This document shows, piece by piece, positions 9,779 to 22,169 of a stretch of 64,000 bases of DNA; position 1 is the stretch's first letter, and each line of letters starts with the position of its first letter. This stretch comes from Symsagittifera roscoffensis (taxonomy: Eukaryota > Xenacoelomorpha > Acoela > Convolutidae). Below the pieces are notes generated by a model. The model was not told the DNA's origin. It saw nothing but the letters and a program-made list of their open reading frames with translations, and did no database searches. The position numbers were made by a program, and so were the translations under genes. The stretch lies in the NCBI RefSeq assembly GCF_963678635.1, contig NC_087065.1:26185254-26249253 (forward strand), in the 5' to 3' direction.

Positions 9779-12495
9779 TTTCTGAGATATCGGTTTGTGA
9801 GTGTTAATTGAGCTTTCTTGGGTAAGTGTATGATTGTTGAGATTTCGAATTTTGATTTGATGGGATATTATTTGACAGATGAAGTTGAGTTTCGTACCGC
9901 TTAAATTACCCCTACATTTTTAGCATTGTAGCTAACCAAGCATAAATGAAAAAAAAGTCGAAAAATCACAATCATAAAACTTTAAAAGTTTCGTCTGGAA
10001 TGTTGTTCGTTTTGAGAAATACTCGTACAGCAATGCAATCGCCCGCGTATATAAGATTTTCAAATTTTTGAATTATAAGATAAAAGCCAAAAAACTTGGA
10101 AAATCTCCAGTTGAGCTAAAAACCAAAATGATGTCATGAAAAAGTGTGAGCTGTGAACTTTTGAAGTTCTAAGATTTTTCAATTTTGTGATACTGGAAAA
10201 AAAAGGCGGGGAGAGTAATGTTTTCTCCAAACTACGCAAAATAGGTTATTAAGTGGATAAATTGTATGCCGAAATCATTTAGACCGAATAAAATTTCTAA
10301 ATGAAAAAATTAACTCAAGAAAAAAATGGGGCTAGTAAACTTCCAAATTTCAGGATTATTTAAAAATAAGTTCAACTAAAATGACAGAATATAAGCAGAC
10401 AAATGATAAACAGGCAACAGAAATATTTCCTTTGGAATTATAAACAAAATCCGGGTTGGATTCGAACCTAAAACTTTTGATCTCTAAGGTATTGTCGTTA
10501 CTCTTTGGGTGTTTTTTTCTTCAAACCTTTAGTTAAGCTAAAAAAAAGTATTTAATATGTTTCGATAACGCTTACTTATTGCAAGATAAGTTTTTTTTGT
10601 CGTTTTTCTTATGAAGTGGTTTCCAGTCTTGTAATTTTTTGCTCCAAAAATTTTTTCTAGAACTTTTTTGCACGTAGTCATCTAACATGAAACAAGCTTT
10701 CTTGAGGTTTTAAAAGTGGTCAAACTGAATAGGTCCAACTGTAAAAACCGTGTTATGTTCGAGTTACTCTCTTTAACATGAAAAAAATTGTCAAAGTAGT
10801 GGCATCGTGTAATTTGCAAAAGCTTATTGTTTTCTTTTTATAAAAGCCAACGACAGCCTGTTTTGCTATTTAGATTTTGACAAAGAAAAAATCATCCTTA
10901 TAACTGAAATTATAGTTGGTTTAGAAGAGAGAAAATTTTAAAATGTGCAAGTGACGTTAATAACTTTTATTCGAAGTTTTATTTCAAGTAAATGAATTTG
11001 AGTCGTCCTGAATAAAAATGAATCTTGCACATCTGGATCAAAATGATAAAACTGATTAATCTAGAAAAAAAATTGAAGGTAATGCAAAACTTGAAGAACT
11101 TTTGGCCGCTCGAAGAAAAAAAATTGACGGAAAAAAGATCAAATTTTTATCAAAAAAAAAGAAAAGAAATTCATATTTGAGCCTTTCTTCACACTAATTT
11201 GAATTCTGTAAATTAGAATACGACAACAAACACGGCAAATCATTCAAAAATTAAATGATGATAATTGACTTCAGAAAAATTGCTTTCGACTTTTTTTGAT
11301 AGTCTTTTCAGAAGACTGATTGGAATAATGATCGAAACAGTCTGTGCTAAATTCACAGAAACCAGCTTGTTGTTACGAGCATGTCACATGTATTGAATAG
11401 AAGAAAATATGGTTCTTTTTCGCCTCATTTTGATTCTTCAACAAAAGTGGTCCATTCTGATAACTTATTTTTAAAGTCCTGCTAGACATGATTTGAAATC
11501 CAAATAACTTTGTATGTAGTTTTGCTGTTGAAAATTTTTTTGACAATTGAGAATCAATTTTATTAAACAGAGAGCTCTTCAATTAGTCGCTCAACAATTG
11601 TTTGCTTATAAAAAACGGAACTCTCGATTGATAAGTTTTTTTTAACGTTATTCAGAGATTAAATAACTATTTTTTGAAAACAGAACTAGAAAAAAAAGAA
11701 ATTTTCAATAAATTTCTACCGAAGTAGGTAATTTTTTTTATTGGGGGAGGGGGACTTTCTGGTTGATCCAACAAAATTTTTTCCATGTTATGGATATTTA
11801 AATCTCAAGCGCAAAAAAGAGGAAATCGAATTAAAGGACCATCGGCTCAAATGTGATCCACAAAATCAAGGTGAAAACATAATTCCAACGACTTGTATTA
11901 CGGGGAACCATAAAACTTAGAGCTGTACAATATTCTATAATTTGTCTAACTTGTTTTCAAAAAACATTTCGATGTAGTTGTTTTGTTCAAACATAACGTT
12001 TGAACGCGAAATTTTACAAGGTCGTGTTTTTCTCCTTGTTATGAAAACGGTGACTCATCAGAAAGATAAAAATTATTTCAAACAAAACGCACAAACTATC
12101 TTCGTAAGTCAAAGCAGGAGGTTTGAAGTTGAAATTTCATCAAATTCATCTCAGTTTTTAATTAATTGGTTAATAAAATTATCATTGTTTATCAAATTAA
12201 TCAAATTAATCAAAGCCATCAAATTGGTATTGCATTCGAAGAAGCTTGTCAATTTTTTTATGAAACATGAGGCGTTTGATAGAACTTTGAACTTTCGATA
12301 AATTCAATTAAATCTTTTTATATGAATTTTAAAAATTTTCAAATCATTTAAGAAAAAAAGGTTTATAGTTCTGTTAAGCATCAGAGACAAAAAACGCACT
12401 ATGTTTTTGGAACCATGTTTTACGGCAAAACACAAACGAAAGCATTGAAAATATTTTTCAATAAATATCAAGAAACCTTGTTTTTTTCTTTGTTT
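9779..12495. other. Non-genic AT-rich stretch
   Basis: Long A and T runs and stop codons in all frames. I see no domain, exon or clear internal repeat apart from a tRNA-like piece near 10446-10500. Short frames at 11373-11582 and 11978-12301 are low-complexity and not convincing. Confidence 0.55.
10446..10500 (-). other. tRNA-like 3' half (B-box sequence)
   Basis: On the minus strand the sequence reads ...AGAGATCAAAAGTTTTAGGTTCGAATCCAACCCGG..., with a perfect GGTTCGAATCC B box and a plausible T-arm and acceptor side. The upstream half does not fold as a tRNA and lacks a good A box, so this is best seen as a tRNA fragment or the trace of a tRNA-derived SINE. Confidence 0.35.
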
Positions 12496-13878
12496 TTGCA
12501 ATTGGCTTTCTTCAAGAGAAAGAGAGCTTGTTGAACCTACGCTCTAAACTTTCCTGAAAGGAGTTTCAGGTTACATACCGTTTGTGTTTCTGGGCACCGA
12601 GTTAATGCCTCGATTAGCGTAAAATTTCTAATTTTTCTGCCTTCTGATGTCGAAATTTTGCTGATATATTTCTTGAAAGGGGCAATTGTTAATAAGACCT
12701 AAATAGTAATTTTGCAAGTTTGAGTTATCAACCAATATTTTGTTTCTAAAATTTTGTTCATTTTGTATCAATTAATTTTTTTGTGTTTTCTTGTTGGATT
12801 ACTACTTACATAATCTTTTAAAAAGTTTAAAAAGAATTTACAAAAAAACTGAATTTTTTAATTCGTATACTCTTTCTAAATTTGTCTTCATTTTTTTGTA
12901 TCAATTTTTTTCTGAAAGATTTTCTGTGTTTTTTGTTAGATTATTATTTTACATAACAATTTTAAAAAAACTGTAAACGTGCAAATCGCATGTTGTACAA
13001 ATAAAACATTTTTCTTTAATTTCCCTTAGGACTGATATTCTGTCGTTGAGCAAATAACTTTGAATTTTTATCCTGAGACTATTCGTTTTGTATATCTATT
13101 TTTCAGTGTCATGAATTAGAACACACAATTGAGGAGTTGTTTAAACGTATGATTTGAAAGGTTTGAGAAGTGTTCGAGATTTGAAGAACGTTTTAATTGA
13201 TAATGGTTGAAATGAGCTGTCTCAGTTTGATTATTACAAAACTGATTTGATTTCTGAATGCTAATTTTTCATCTAAACTTATCCTCGAAGATTCATTAAA
13301 TTTTATTTTTACAATTCAATGAGACCCGCATTGATCCGATTTATGTTGATTTGGATGCAACATGTCCAAGAATTGAGACCTATGTCACCCCCTTGTGAAA
13401 GATTTCAAAAAAGTTTTTTTTTCGGTCTTAGTACCCTGCTTGACTCCTATTTGACATATGAGAGTTCAGTAAAACCACAGCTAATAAAAAAGATTTCTGC
13501 TTTCAATGTTGCGATTCATACCAATTAAATAAATTTTCAAATCATGACGTAAATTGTAATTTATAGAGCAGGCTTTTCCTTGATTTTAGCGCTAATTAAT
13601 GAAAAACATTACGAGGCCAAACTGTGCACTAGATAAGCGCGCAATTTTTTTGTTTGTTTTTTCCTGGATTCCTGAGTTTTTAAGCATGTCAAAATTTTGT
13701 TGGAACAATCAAAGAAACTGAACGAACAAAATAAAAACAAAGAGGGGGATCTTTGTTGCGAATACCGCTCACAGTTCGCAAAATACACAGCTTTGCTTCG
13801 TAATGAAATTCCTCAAATGTTTGTCTTATAAATTAATTAAACAAAAATAAAAAATATCAAAAATTACGAACCTGTGCA
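12496..13878 (+). repeat. Tandem segmental duplication, copy A
   Basis: This 1.4-kb stretch is repeated directly downstream in 13879-17962. Matching blocks run in the same order: 12500-12745 with 13879-14115, 12840-12905 with 14685-14740, 13025-13320 with 14750-15050, and 13320-13878 with the end of copy B. In the minus direction around 13350-13450 it keeps stop-riddled traces of the LINE reverse-transcriptase fragment seen in the array, so that fragment predates the duplication. It lacks about 200 bp present in the array units. Confidence 0.8.
13607..13805. mobile_element. MITE-like hairpin element, copy 1
   Basis: About 199 bp bounded by inverted ends, CATTACGAGGCCAAACTGTG at the left and the complement of CATTACGAAGCAAAGCTGTG at the right. 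There is no coding capacity. A second copy is at 17692-17893. Confidence 0.6.
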
Positions 13879-14988
13879 CTGCCTTTCTTTAATAGAAAGA
13901 GAGCTTGTTGAATCTACGCTCTAAGCTTTCCTGAAAAGAGTTTCAGATTACATATCGTTTGTGTTTCTGGGCACAGAGTTAATGCCTCGATTAGCGTGAA
14001 AACTCTAATTTTGCTACCTTTTGATGTCGAAACTTTGCTGGTTTATTTCTTGCAAGCGGAAACTGTTAATAAGACCTAAGAAGTAATCTTGCAAGTTTAA
14101 TTTATCAACCGATATTTTATTTATTTCATTATTTTGTTTAAAGTAAACATTTCTACTGATTCGATTTAGTACGTTTTCGCATCGTTGGCTGGATTTCACT
14201 TTTTTTCCCTGATTCTTAAGTTCTCGTTCAAAACAAGTTAGCATGGATAACATTAACAAAGTAAATCAATCCAGTTTGATACATGGACAAAAGTCATAAT
14301 CACAAAAGATCATGCTGGAAAATAGAACCTTTCTGGAAAAAATTAAAAACCAATTGGCATATCGGGTTTTCAAATGACTTCTCCTTCAAATAATTGTATC
14401 AAAATTAGTCAATTCAAAATATCAAGCAAACCAAATTTTAAAAAAAATGCAAAATTGAACTTTTAGTGGTTTCAAAATTTTTGTACAGCTAACAAAAAAA
14501 ACTATTCCCATCTGTCATTTGCTTGAATGTAGATATCACAAGACTTGTGTATGAAAAATTCATTTCTTACTGAGGCTGCAGATATCATTTATAATTGTTT
14601 TGTTCAGTTTAAAAATACAAAAGTCTGACTGGAGTAAAAATTAACTTTTTTATATGCAATGACTGGATCTCATTTGTTCTGAATAGTTTAATTTGAGTAC
14701 TCTTTCTAAATTTTTTTTCATTGTTTTGTATCAATTAATTTCACGTGGGACTGATATTCTGTCCTTGAGCAAATAGCTCTGTTTTTTTTTAATCCTGAGA
14801 CTTCATTTTTATATCCATTTTGCAGTGTCAAAAATTAGAACACAGTATTGAGGAGTTGGTTGAATGTATATTTTGGATAGTCTCAGAAGTGTTCGACATT
14901 GGCAGAACGTTCTAATTGATAATGGTTGAAATTAGCTGTCTCAGTTTGATTTTTACCAAACTGATTTGGTTTTTGAATGCTAAAATTT

Positions 14989-17696
14989 CATCCAAATGTA
15001 TTCTCAAATAGCTATGATATAGATTTTTTTCAATTCAAAGATACCCGCAGTGATCTCGTTTATGTTGATTGGGATGCAACATTCATTATGATTTGGATAC
15101 ATATTAATGAACTGTTAATTTGTTTTGTCTGATCAGCAAACAACTGTTCTTAAGCTCGAAACATTTTTTCCATTTTTTTACAGAATCGTAGATATTGCTG
15201 TTATTGGCATATTTTATGATATGAGCAGTCTCTGAAGTTTTAGAAAGACCAGTTTCATTAAGAAGGAAAAATGTTTGTCCAGGAATTGAGCCAAATGGCA
15301 CCCTTTGTGAAAGGTTTCTAAAAAGCTGTTTTTTTCCGGTTTTGGCAAACACTGCTTGACTCCTAATTGGCAAATGAGAGTTCAGTAAATCCACAGCTAA
15401 TAAAAAAGTTTTCTGTGTTCAAAGTTGCCATTCAAAACAATCAGAAAAAACTTTCAAAACAAGACAAAAATTCTAATTTATTAGACAGACTTTTCCTTGA
15501 GTTTAGCAATAAATAATGAAAAACATTACATCCAAATGTATTCTCAAATAACTATGATATAGATTTTTTTCAATTCAAAGATACCCGCAGTGATCTCGTT
15601 TATGTTGATTGGGATGCAACATTCATTATGATTTGGATACATATTCATGAACTGTTAATTTGTTTTGTCTGATCAGCAAACATCTGTTCTTAAGCTCGAA
15701 ACATTTTTTCCATTTTTTTTTACAGAATCGTAGATATTGCTGTTATTGGCATATTTTATGATATGAGCAGTCTCTGAAGTTTTAGAAAGACCAGTTTCAT
15801 TAAGAAGGAAAAATGTTTGTCCAGGAATTGAGCCAAATGGCACCCTTTGTGAAAGGTTTCTAAAAAGCTGTTTTTTTCCGGTTTTGGCAAACACTGCTTG
15901 ACTCCTAATTGGCAAATGAGAGTTCAGTAAATCCACAGCTAATAAAAAAGTTTTCTGTGTTCAAAGTTGCCATTCAAAACAATTAGAAAAAACTTTCAAA
16001 ACAAGACAAAAATTCTAATTTATTAGACAGACTTTTCCTTGAGTTTAGCAATAAATAATGAAAAACATTACATCCAAATGTATTCTCAAATAACTATGAT
16101 ATAGATTTTTTTCAATTCAAAGATACCCGCAGTGATCTCGTTTATGTTGATTGGGATGCAACATTCATTATGATTTGGATACATATTCATGAACTGTTAA
16201 TTTGTTTTGTCTGATCAGCAAACATCTGTTCTTAAGCTCGAAACATTTTTTCCATTTTTTTTTACAGAATCGTAGATATTGCTGTTATTGGCTTATTTTA
16301 TGATATGAGCAGTCTCTGAAGTTTTAGAAAGACCAGTTTCATTAAGAAGGAAAAATGTTTGTCCAGGAATTGAGCCAAATGGCACCCTTTGTGAAAGGTT
16401 TCTAAAAAGCTGTTTTTTTCCGGTTTTGGCAAACACTGCTTGACTCCTAATTGGCAAATGAGAGTTCAGTAAATCCACAGCTAATAAAAAAGTTTTCTGT
16501 GTTCAAAGTTGCCATTCAAAACAATTAGAAAAAACTTTCAAAACAAGACAAAAATTCTAATTTATTAGACAGACTTTTCCTTGAGTTTAGCAATAAATAA
16601 TGAAAAACATTACATCCAAATGTATTCTCAAATAACTATGATACAGATTTTTTTCAATTCAAAGATACCCGCAGTGATCTCGTTTATGTTGATTGGGATG
16701 CAACATTCATTATGATTTGGATACATATTCATGAACTGTTAATTTGTTTTGTCTGATCAGCAAACATCTGTTCTTAAGCTCGAAACATTTTTTCCATTTT
16801 TTTACAGAATCGTAGATATTGCTGTTATTGGCATATTTTAAGATATGAGCAGTCTCTGAAGTTTTAGAAAGACCAGTTTCATTAAGAAGGAAAAATGTTT
16901 GTCCAGGAATTGAGCCAAATGGCACCCTTTGTGAAAGGTTTCTAAAAAGCTGTTTTTTTTCCGGTTTTGGCAAACACTGCTTGACTCCTAATTGGCAAAT
17001 GAGAGTTCAGTAAATCCACAGCTAATAAAAAAGTTTTCTGTGTTCAAAGTTGCCATTCAAAACAATTAGAAAAAACTTTCAAAACAAGACAAAAATTCTA
17101 ATTTATTAGACAGACTTTTCCTTGAGTTTAGCAATAAATAATGAAAAACATTACATCCAAATGTATTCTAAATAACTATGATATAGATTTTACTCAATTC
17201 AAAGATACCCGCAGTGATCTCGTTTATGTTGATTGGGATGCAACATTCATTATGATTTGGATACAGATTCATGAACTGTTAATTTCTTTTGTCTGATCAG
17301 CAAACAACTGTTCTTAAGCTCGAAACATTTTTTCCATTTTTTTTTTACAGAATCGTAGATATTGCTGTTATTGGCACATTTTATGATATGAGCAGTCTCT
17401 GAAGTTTTAGAAAGATCAGTTTCATTAAGAAGGAAAAATGTTTGTCCAAGAATTGAGCCAAATGGCACCCTTTGTGAAAGGTTTCTAAAAAGCTGTTTTT
17501 TTTCCGGTTTTGGCAAACACTGCTTGACTCCTAATTGGCAAATGAGAGTTCAGTAAATCCACAGCTAATAAAAAAGTTTCATGTGTGCAAAGTTGCCTTT
17601 CAAAACAATTAGAAAAAACTTTCAAAACAAGACAAAAATTCTAATTTATTAGACAGACTTTTCCTTGAGTTTAGCAATAAATAATGAAAAACATTA
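14989..17696. repeat. Tandem array of five near-identical 540-542-bp units
   Basis: Units begin at 14989, 15529, 16071, 16613 and 17154 (motif CATCCAAATGTATTCT) and the last ends at 17696. They differ by only a few substitutions and by poly-T length changes (7 to 10 T in one run), so the expansion or homogenisation is recent. Each unit carries a minus-strand LINE reverse-transcriptase fragment. The unit junction is AAAACATTAC joined to ATCCAAATG; the same CATTAC is the outer end of the MITE-like element that follows the array. Confidence 0.97.
15104..17516 (-). pseudogene. Five copies of a broken LINE reverse-transcriptase fragment, one per array unit
   Basis: On the minus strand each unit encodes up to 96 residues: 15104-15394, 15673-15936, 16293-16478, 16710-16973 and 17250-17516. 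The peptide follows the thumb-side half of a non-LTR reverse transcriptase: an IRSQAVF segment, then VPFGSIPGQTFFLLNE (compare the usual VPQGSxLGPxLFxxYIND), then HIIKYANNSNIYDS where the catalytic YADD is expected. The second and third catalytic residues (DD) are replaced by NN in the copies that read through it. Copy 3 has a stop just before this motif, and copies 2, 4 and 5 have frameshifts at T runs. There is no start or 3' part of an enzyme. This is a fossil fragment that was amplified with the array, not a gene. Confidence 0.75.
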
Positions 17697-17893
17697 CGGG
17701 GCCAAACTGTTGTCTAGATAGGCGTGCTAGTTTTTGTTTGTTTTTTTCCTGAGCTCCAAAAAAGAGTCTTTAAATATGTCAAGCTTTTTAACAAAAAAAA
17801 AACAAAGAAAAAACGAATAAAAAAAGCAAAGACAGCATCGTTGTTGCCGAAACCACTCACAATTCACAAAATTCACGGTTTGGCCTCGTAATG
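17692..17893. mobile_element. MITE-like hairpin element, copy 2
   Basis: About 202 bp with inverted ends CATTACGGGGCCAAACTGT and the complement of CATTACGAGGCCAAACCGTG. It follows the array immediately, sharing the CATTAC at the array edge. Confidence 0.6.
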
Positions 17894-18183
17894 AAATTTA
17901 TCAATTTTTTTCTAATAAATTATTTAACAAAAAATCTGAAATATTACAAACATGTGCACAGAAATTATTTTGCCATAAATTTTTCCTAGCATACTTTGAG
18001 AGAAAGTCCAACCTTACCTATTCTAGCACTTTTTCAATTGAAAAACTAAAAAGGAAACAGGTCCTTTTCTGGCACAAGAAAACAAGAAGCTGAGGTGCAG
18101 AGCAAAAAGACGCCATTTGTTGTTGTTGTTGTTGTTGCTGTGGCTTTCCAGAAGAGTAGTGGTGGGAATTTCTTCCACAGAGT

Positions 18184-20998
18184 TTATAATATTGTCCAGT
18201 TATTTTTGCACGTTGTGCAGTCGCAGCATATCTGCCAAGTGCAGAGGTTGAGGATACTGTATTTTTCACTGTAGAACTTCCACATAAGAGTTGTGACGCG
18301 CTGTTTGAGTCCCTGTTCTATCCTGAAATCGACTAAATGATCAGTTCTAATTGCAATTCTGGTTGTACGAAAAACGAATTCTCCCCGGCGTTTTTCTGTT
18401 CGAGTTTTGGGTAATTTGAAGGGCTCTAATAGTCGGTCTAGGGTATTATTAGCTGTGGGAAGTTGGATGCTGTGGTGTTTGTAGTCAGTGCAGAGTTTTG
18501 AAAGCAAAAGTAAGTCATTGGTCTGTAGGAACATTGGCAGAGGTAAAATGTTGAGCATTCTAAGTTGATCAGTGTATTTTTGGCAGTGTTTTCCACATAT
18601 CCACTTTACTACTTTCTTTTAAAAAAATTCAAGTTTTTGTAAGTTTTTTTATTCAGCAAGTTCGCACAGTGATAGCCGTAGTTTAGGACTGGTAGTAATA
18701 TTGATTTGTAGAGACCTAGTTTTACAAAGGTGTTGACGTTATATGCTACATATCGTCTTAGACTGTATAGTAATTTGTTTGCTTTCTTTAATCGTTCGGT
18801 TAGATGAGTGCTCCAACTAAGATCTCCTAACATGTGAATACTCAGATCTTTTAAAGATTTTGGCTGAGGTACACGATTTCCGTTCAAAAATAGATTTTTA
18901 TCAACACCTCTGAAGTTTATTTGAGCGCATTTTTCGAATGCCAGTTCCATGTTGTTTTGTCTAACCCAATTTTGTTTAAGTCGAGTTGTATTTCATCTTG
19001 TTTGCGTCCAACAGATAGAATTTTTAGATCGTCAGCAAATATTAAGTGGTCACTGAAGCGTAGGACTTCAGGGTGATCATTTATAAAAACACAGAACAGG
19101 AGTGGGCCCAGGAGTGAACCTTGGGGTATCCCGCTGGTTATTTCGAGGACGGTGGATGTGTAGAAATCAACCCGAGCAAATTGCCTTCGGTTTCTGAGAT
19201 AGTCGTAGATGATTTCGAGTAGGCATCCACTTACACCAATATCACTCAATTTTCGGAGTAATAATTTGTGGGGGACTTTATCGAAGGCCTTGGACAAATC
19301 AGCATAAAAAGCAATGATCTCATCATGGGGACTTTCATCCAGGGTTTTGTAGATTCGATTTAGGAATTGGAGCATGTTGCTCATAACGGAGCGTTTCTTC
19401 ACAAAATCGTGTTGGTTTACGGAAAGATGGTCTTTAAAGTGCTCGTAGAGTGGAGAGTACAAGCATTTTTCAAAGATTTTGCTGTCAATGTTTAGAAGGG
19501 AGAGTGGGCAATAGTTTTCAACATCTTTTGGGTCGTTCTTTTTGTGAAGGGGTGTTACAGCCGCTGTTTTCCAACTCATTGGCATTTTGCTTATGCGTTT
19601 AATATTCTTGAAAAGCTTATTGAGTATATTACTCATTTGTTTGCCGCATCGTTGGTAAAACCCGGGAGGTAGACCATTTGGTCCACGAGTTTTTGTAGTG
19701 TCTATATTTGCCAGAATATTTTTTATTACTTTGTTTGAAACGCTGAAGTTTGTTAGGGTTGGTGATTCGCACTTTATGTCAAGGAAGTTGTAGTTCTCTT
19801 TGGCTGAAAACACTGAGTAAAAAAATGTGTTAAACATTTCTACCTTTTCTTCTGGAATTGATGTCATTTTGTCTTTGAACTTCATAGTTTTCGGGATGTT
19901 CGAAGCTCTATTGATATGCCTAAGGTGCTTGTAAATTTGACCAATTTCTTGAAGCAAAATTTTTTTCTTGGTATGAGATTCGATCATGTTCACATAATTC
20001 AGTGATTTGGCTTTCTAGTTTGAAGACCTTAATTTTTCGGTAGCTAGTTGGTCGTTTTACGAGAAACCTCTTTTGCGTGTTGAGAATTTTCATCTGATGT
20101 GATGTACTCGGTGTAATCCAAGGTGGTAGGGATTGACGATATTTTGTTCTTTTTGGGATGTGAGTGTCTATCAAGTCGGTTAAGTAGTCTTGAAGTTCGT
20201 TGTACCTTTTGTCAACATTGGTGTAACATTGAGGGTTGAAGGCCCGATCTTTCATGGCACCAACAATCCGGTCATAATCTCCTGACCCAAAACTCCAGAA
20301 GTTTGTCATTGCTGGGGAAGGATCGAAATGTTCAAGTTCTATTGCTGTTCTGATTGCAATATGGTCAGAGCAGTCTTAGATTTTATCAAAAATTTCATCG
20401 TGTTCAGAGTATATTTGACAGTTTTGATACAGAAAAACGTCCAACGTGTTTGTGCCGCAGGTCGGAAAGTTAATGCTCTGTTGAAGAAGCCTATCTTCTA
20501 ACATTTCTAGGATTTCTTGTTCATCGTTTTCTTGACTGCTGAAGATTTCCCAGTTTGTAGATGGAAAGTTAATGTCTCCACATATGACTGCTTTACTCTT
20601 TTTAGGGATCGCTCCGAGAATTTTGTTGAAACATTGGTAGTCATATCTGTATTGACTGGCTCTAGGGGGGTTGTAAAAGGAGCGTATATAGATGGTTTCG
20701 TTTGCCAGAGTTATGTTACATAGGACACAACATTCGAAGTCGAGTTTTTTTTTTTGGGAATTTAGTGAGTTCTTAATGGCAATCAGGACACCTCCGTGAG
20801 TGTTAGACGATTGATTTGCTCTATGTGTAAAGGTTGTTTTCAGCAATTAGTAGTTCAGAGTTTAAGAAATTTTTGTTTAACCAGGTCTCACAAATACAAA
20901 TAACGCTGTACAAACCAATTTTTTTTGCATTTGCCATTTTGAATCTTCTTTCATAGTAAACTAAACTGCGTGCATTAAATTGTAAAATGTGGAGATGA
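18184..20998 (-). pseudogene. CR1-like ORF2: endonuclease and reverse transcriptase
   Basis: The reading starts right after the ORF1 stop with a FNARSL motif and an ICETWL motif, both typical of the LINE endonuclease N-terminus. It continues with GGVLIAIK, FYNPPRAS, CGDINFPSTNW and SDHIAI (endonuclease, to about 20350). The reverse transcriptase lies at 19993-18917, with FYADLSKAFDKVPH (motif A), SGIPQGSLLGPLLF (motif B) and the intact catalytic FADD at about 19030-19041. The C-terminal domain runs through 18950-18184. In a working element this protein nicks target DNA and copies its own RNA at the nick. The copy has a nonsense codon near 20373 and frameshifts near 19970, 18945 and 18600, so it is inactive, but the motifs are well kept and decay looks moderate. 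Confidence 0.88.
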
Positions 20999-21003
20999 TC
21001 TAG

Positions 21004-21940
21004 TCAAACGTTCCGTGTTGCATTTTCTTGTTCTGGCTGGGAAGTTTGGTTTAATTGAACTTTTGCTCCATCACGGAAAAGCTCAAGGTTTCTTACTTTC
21101 AGTTTTTCACGTGGTACGCCTTCTTCAAGCATTTCCCTACGTCGTTTCAGGCAGAGGTTTTCTTTGATAGAATCTTCTTTAGATAGGGCACGTGACAGAA
21201 ATATATTCATTTCTTTCATTTTGTCTCTTTTTTCAGTACTTTTTGCAATCACTAGATTGACTGCTGCTGGATTTTCAAGCGTAACTAGAAGTGTTCTAGG
21301 CTTTTTCCTTTCTTTGTTGAATGTTCCAAGTCTTTTAAACTGGACTATTTTCGGTTTACTTCCTATGGTTCCCAAAATTTCCTCTAGTTTTTCGTGAGTT
21401 TGGACAAGATTCACGTCGCGTGGTTTATCAGGTTCTTCATGGATCCCTTGCACTCTTACATTGTGTTCGATGCTGTGAATGGTTGTGTTGTTGTTGTTTT
21501 TGGAGTTTTGAGGACTATTCACGTTTTTGTAGCTTTCAACTTTCTTCAATACGTTTGCGTAACTCTCGTCTACTTTGTCGATTGTTTTCCTCATTGCTTC
21601 GTTTTTTTTTCTTTTCGACAATTTGGGCAATTTGCGTTTCGAGTGTCTCAGCATTGTAGACATGTTTTTGTTGATTTTTTCTTCCAGGTTGTTGACAGTC
21701 CTGATCCAAATGAAGTTGTCGCGTTCGTTGTTTTCAATGCAGACGTTACAGAGCAACATTGCGTTGCGACCAAGCTCCTTTATTCCGTTGATGGCTACGT
21801 TTGATAATCCTGTGCATGTTGGTTCTAGATGCATGTGACAATCGAACGCTACACAGTTGTATTTTTTTCGGCTTTCGGTATGGACCTTGTGCAAGTTCGG
21901 CATGTGCGACTCATCGTTGAAGAGTTAACAGAGGGGGACT
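21004..21940 (-). pseudogene. CR1-like ORF1, PHD-like finger plus coiled-coil/RRM-like part
   Basis: A 299-residue open frame ends six bases before ORF2 begins. Its first 60 residues contain cysteines and histidines (CVAFDCHMHLEPTCTGL ... LLCNVC) in a PHD-finger-like pattern. The expected first Cys pair (C-x2-C) sits a few codons upstream in a shifted frame near 21905, so one small frameshift is likely. A Lys-rich, coiled-coil-prone stretch follows, then a segment beginning VRVQGIHEEP and ending RTLLVTLENPAAVNLVIAKS, which looks like the RRM-type RNA-binding part of LINE ORF1 proteins. The basic C-terminus (LCLKRRREMLEEGVPREKLK) fits too. The product would coat the element RNA. Domain calls rest on motif appearance only. 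Confidence 0.72.
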
Positions 21941-22004
21941 TTACAGAGGGATCTGTGATTCCCGAGAAGAGACGCCTGCGGTACGATGCGTTCAGAGAAA
22001 TATG

Positions 22005-22136
22005 CAAACCTGCGGATCCCGAAAAGGGGTCGCCTGCGGTTTGATATTTCTAGAACGTTCGATGGGGTCAGAGAAAGATACAAACCTGTGGATCCCGAAA
22101 AGAGGACGCCTGCGGTTTGATATTTCTAGAAAGGAC
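22005..22136. repeat. 76-bp tandem repeat inside the LINE
   Basis: The blocks AAACCTG.GGATCCCGAAAAG and CGCCTGCGGTTTGATATTTC occur twice in a row, about 76 bp apart, with a partial third copy just upstream (near 21973). It lies between the esterase-like and PHD-like parts. Confidence 0.8.
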
Positions 22137-22169
22137 AGAGGGAAGTACAGCTCACAAACCTGCAGCTTA

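Larger units (their letters stand above)
13879..17962 (+). repeat. Tandem segmental duplication, copy B (holds the 541-bp array)
   Basis: Second copy of 12496-13878, diverged by perhaps 15-20% by eye. It has been enlarged by amplification of one internal 541-bp segment to five copies. The parts outside the array follow copy A, including the final MITE-like hairpin and the AT-rich tail. Confidence 0.8.

Noticed and set aside
18018-18269. Polyglutamine-containing minus-strand frame
   Set aside because: The glutamine run is the CAA repeat in the 3' tail of the CR1-like element, after its ORF2.
21164-21838. Hydrophobic plus-strand frames resembling membrane proteins
   Set aside because: They are antisense shadows of the CR1 ORF1, whose Lys/Glu-rich code reads as Phe/Leu/Val-rich in reverse.
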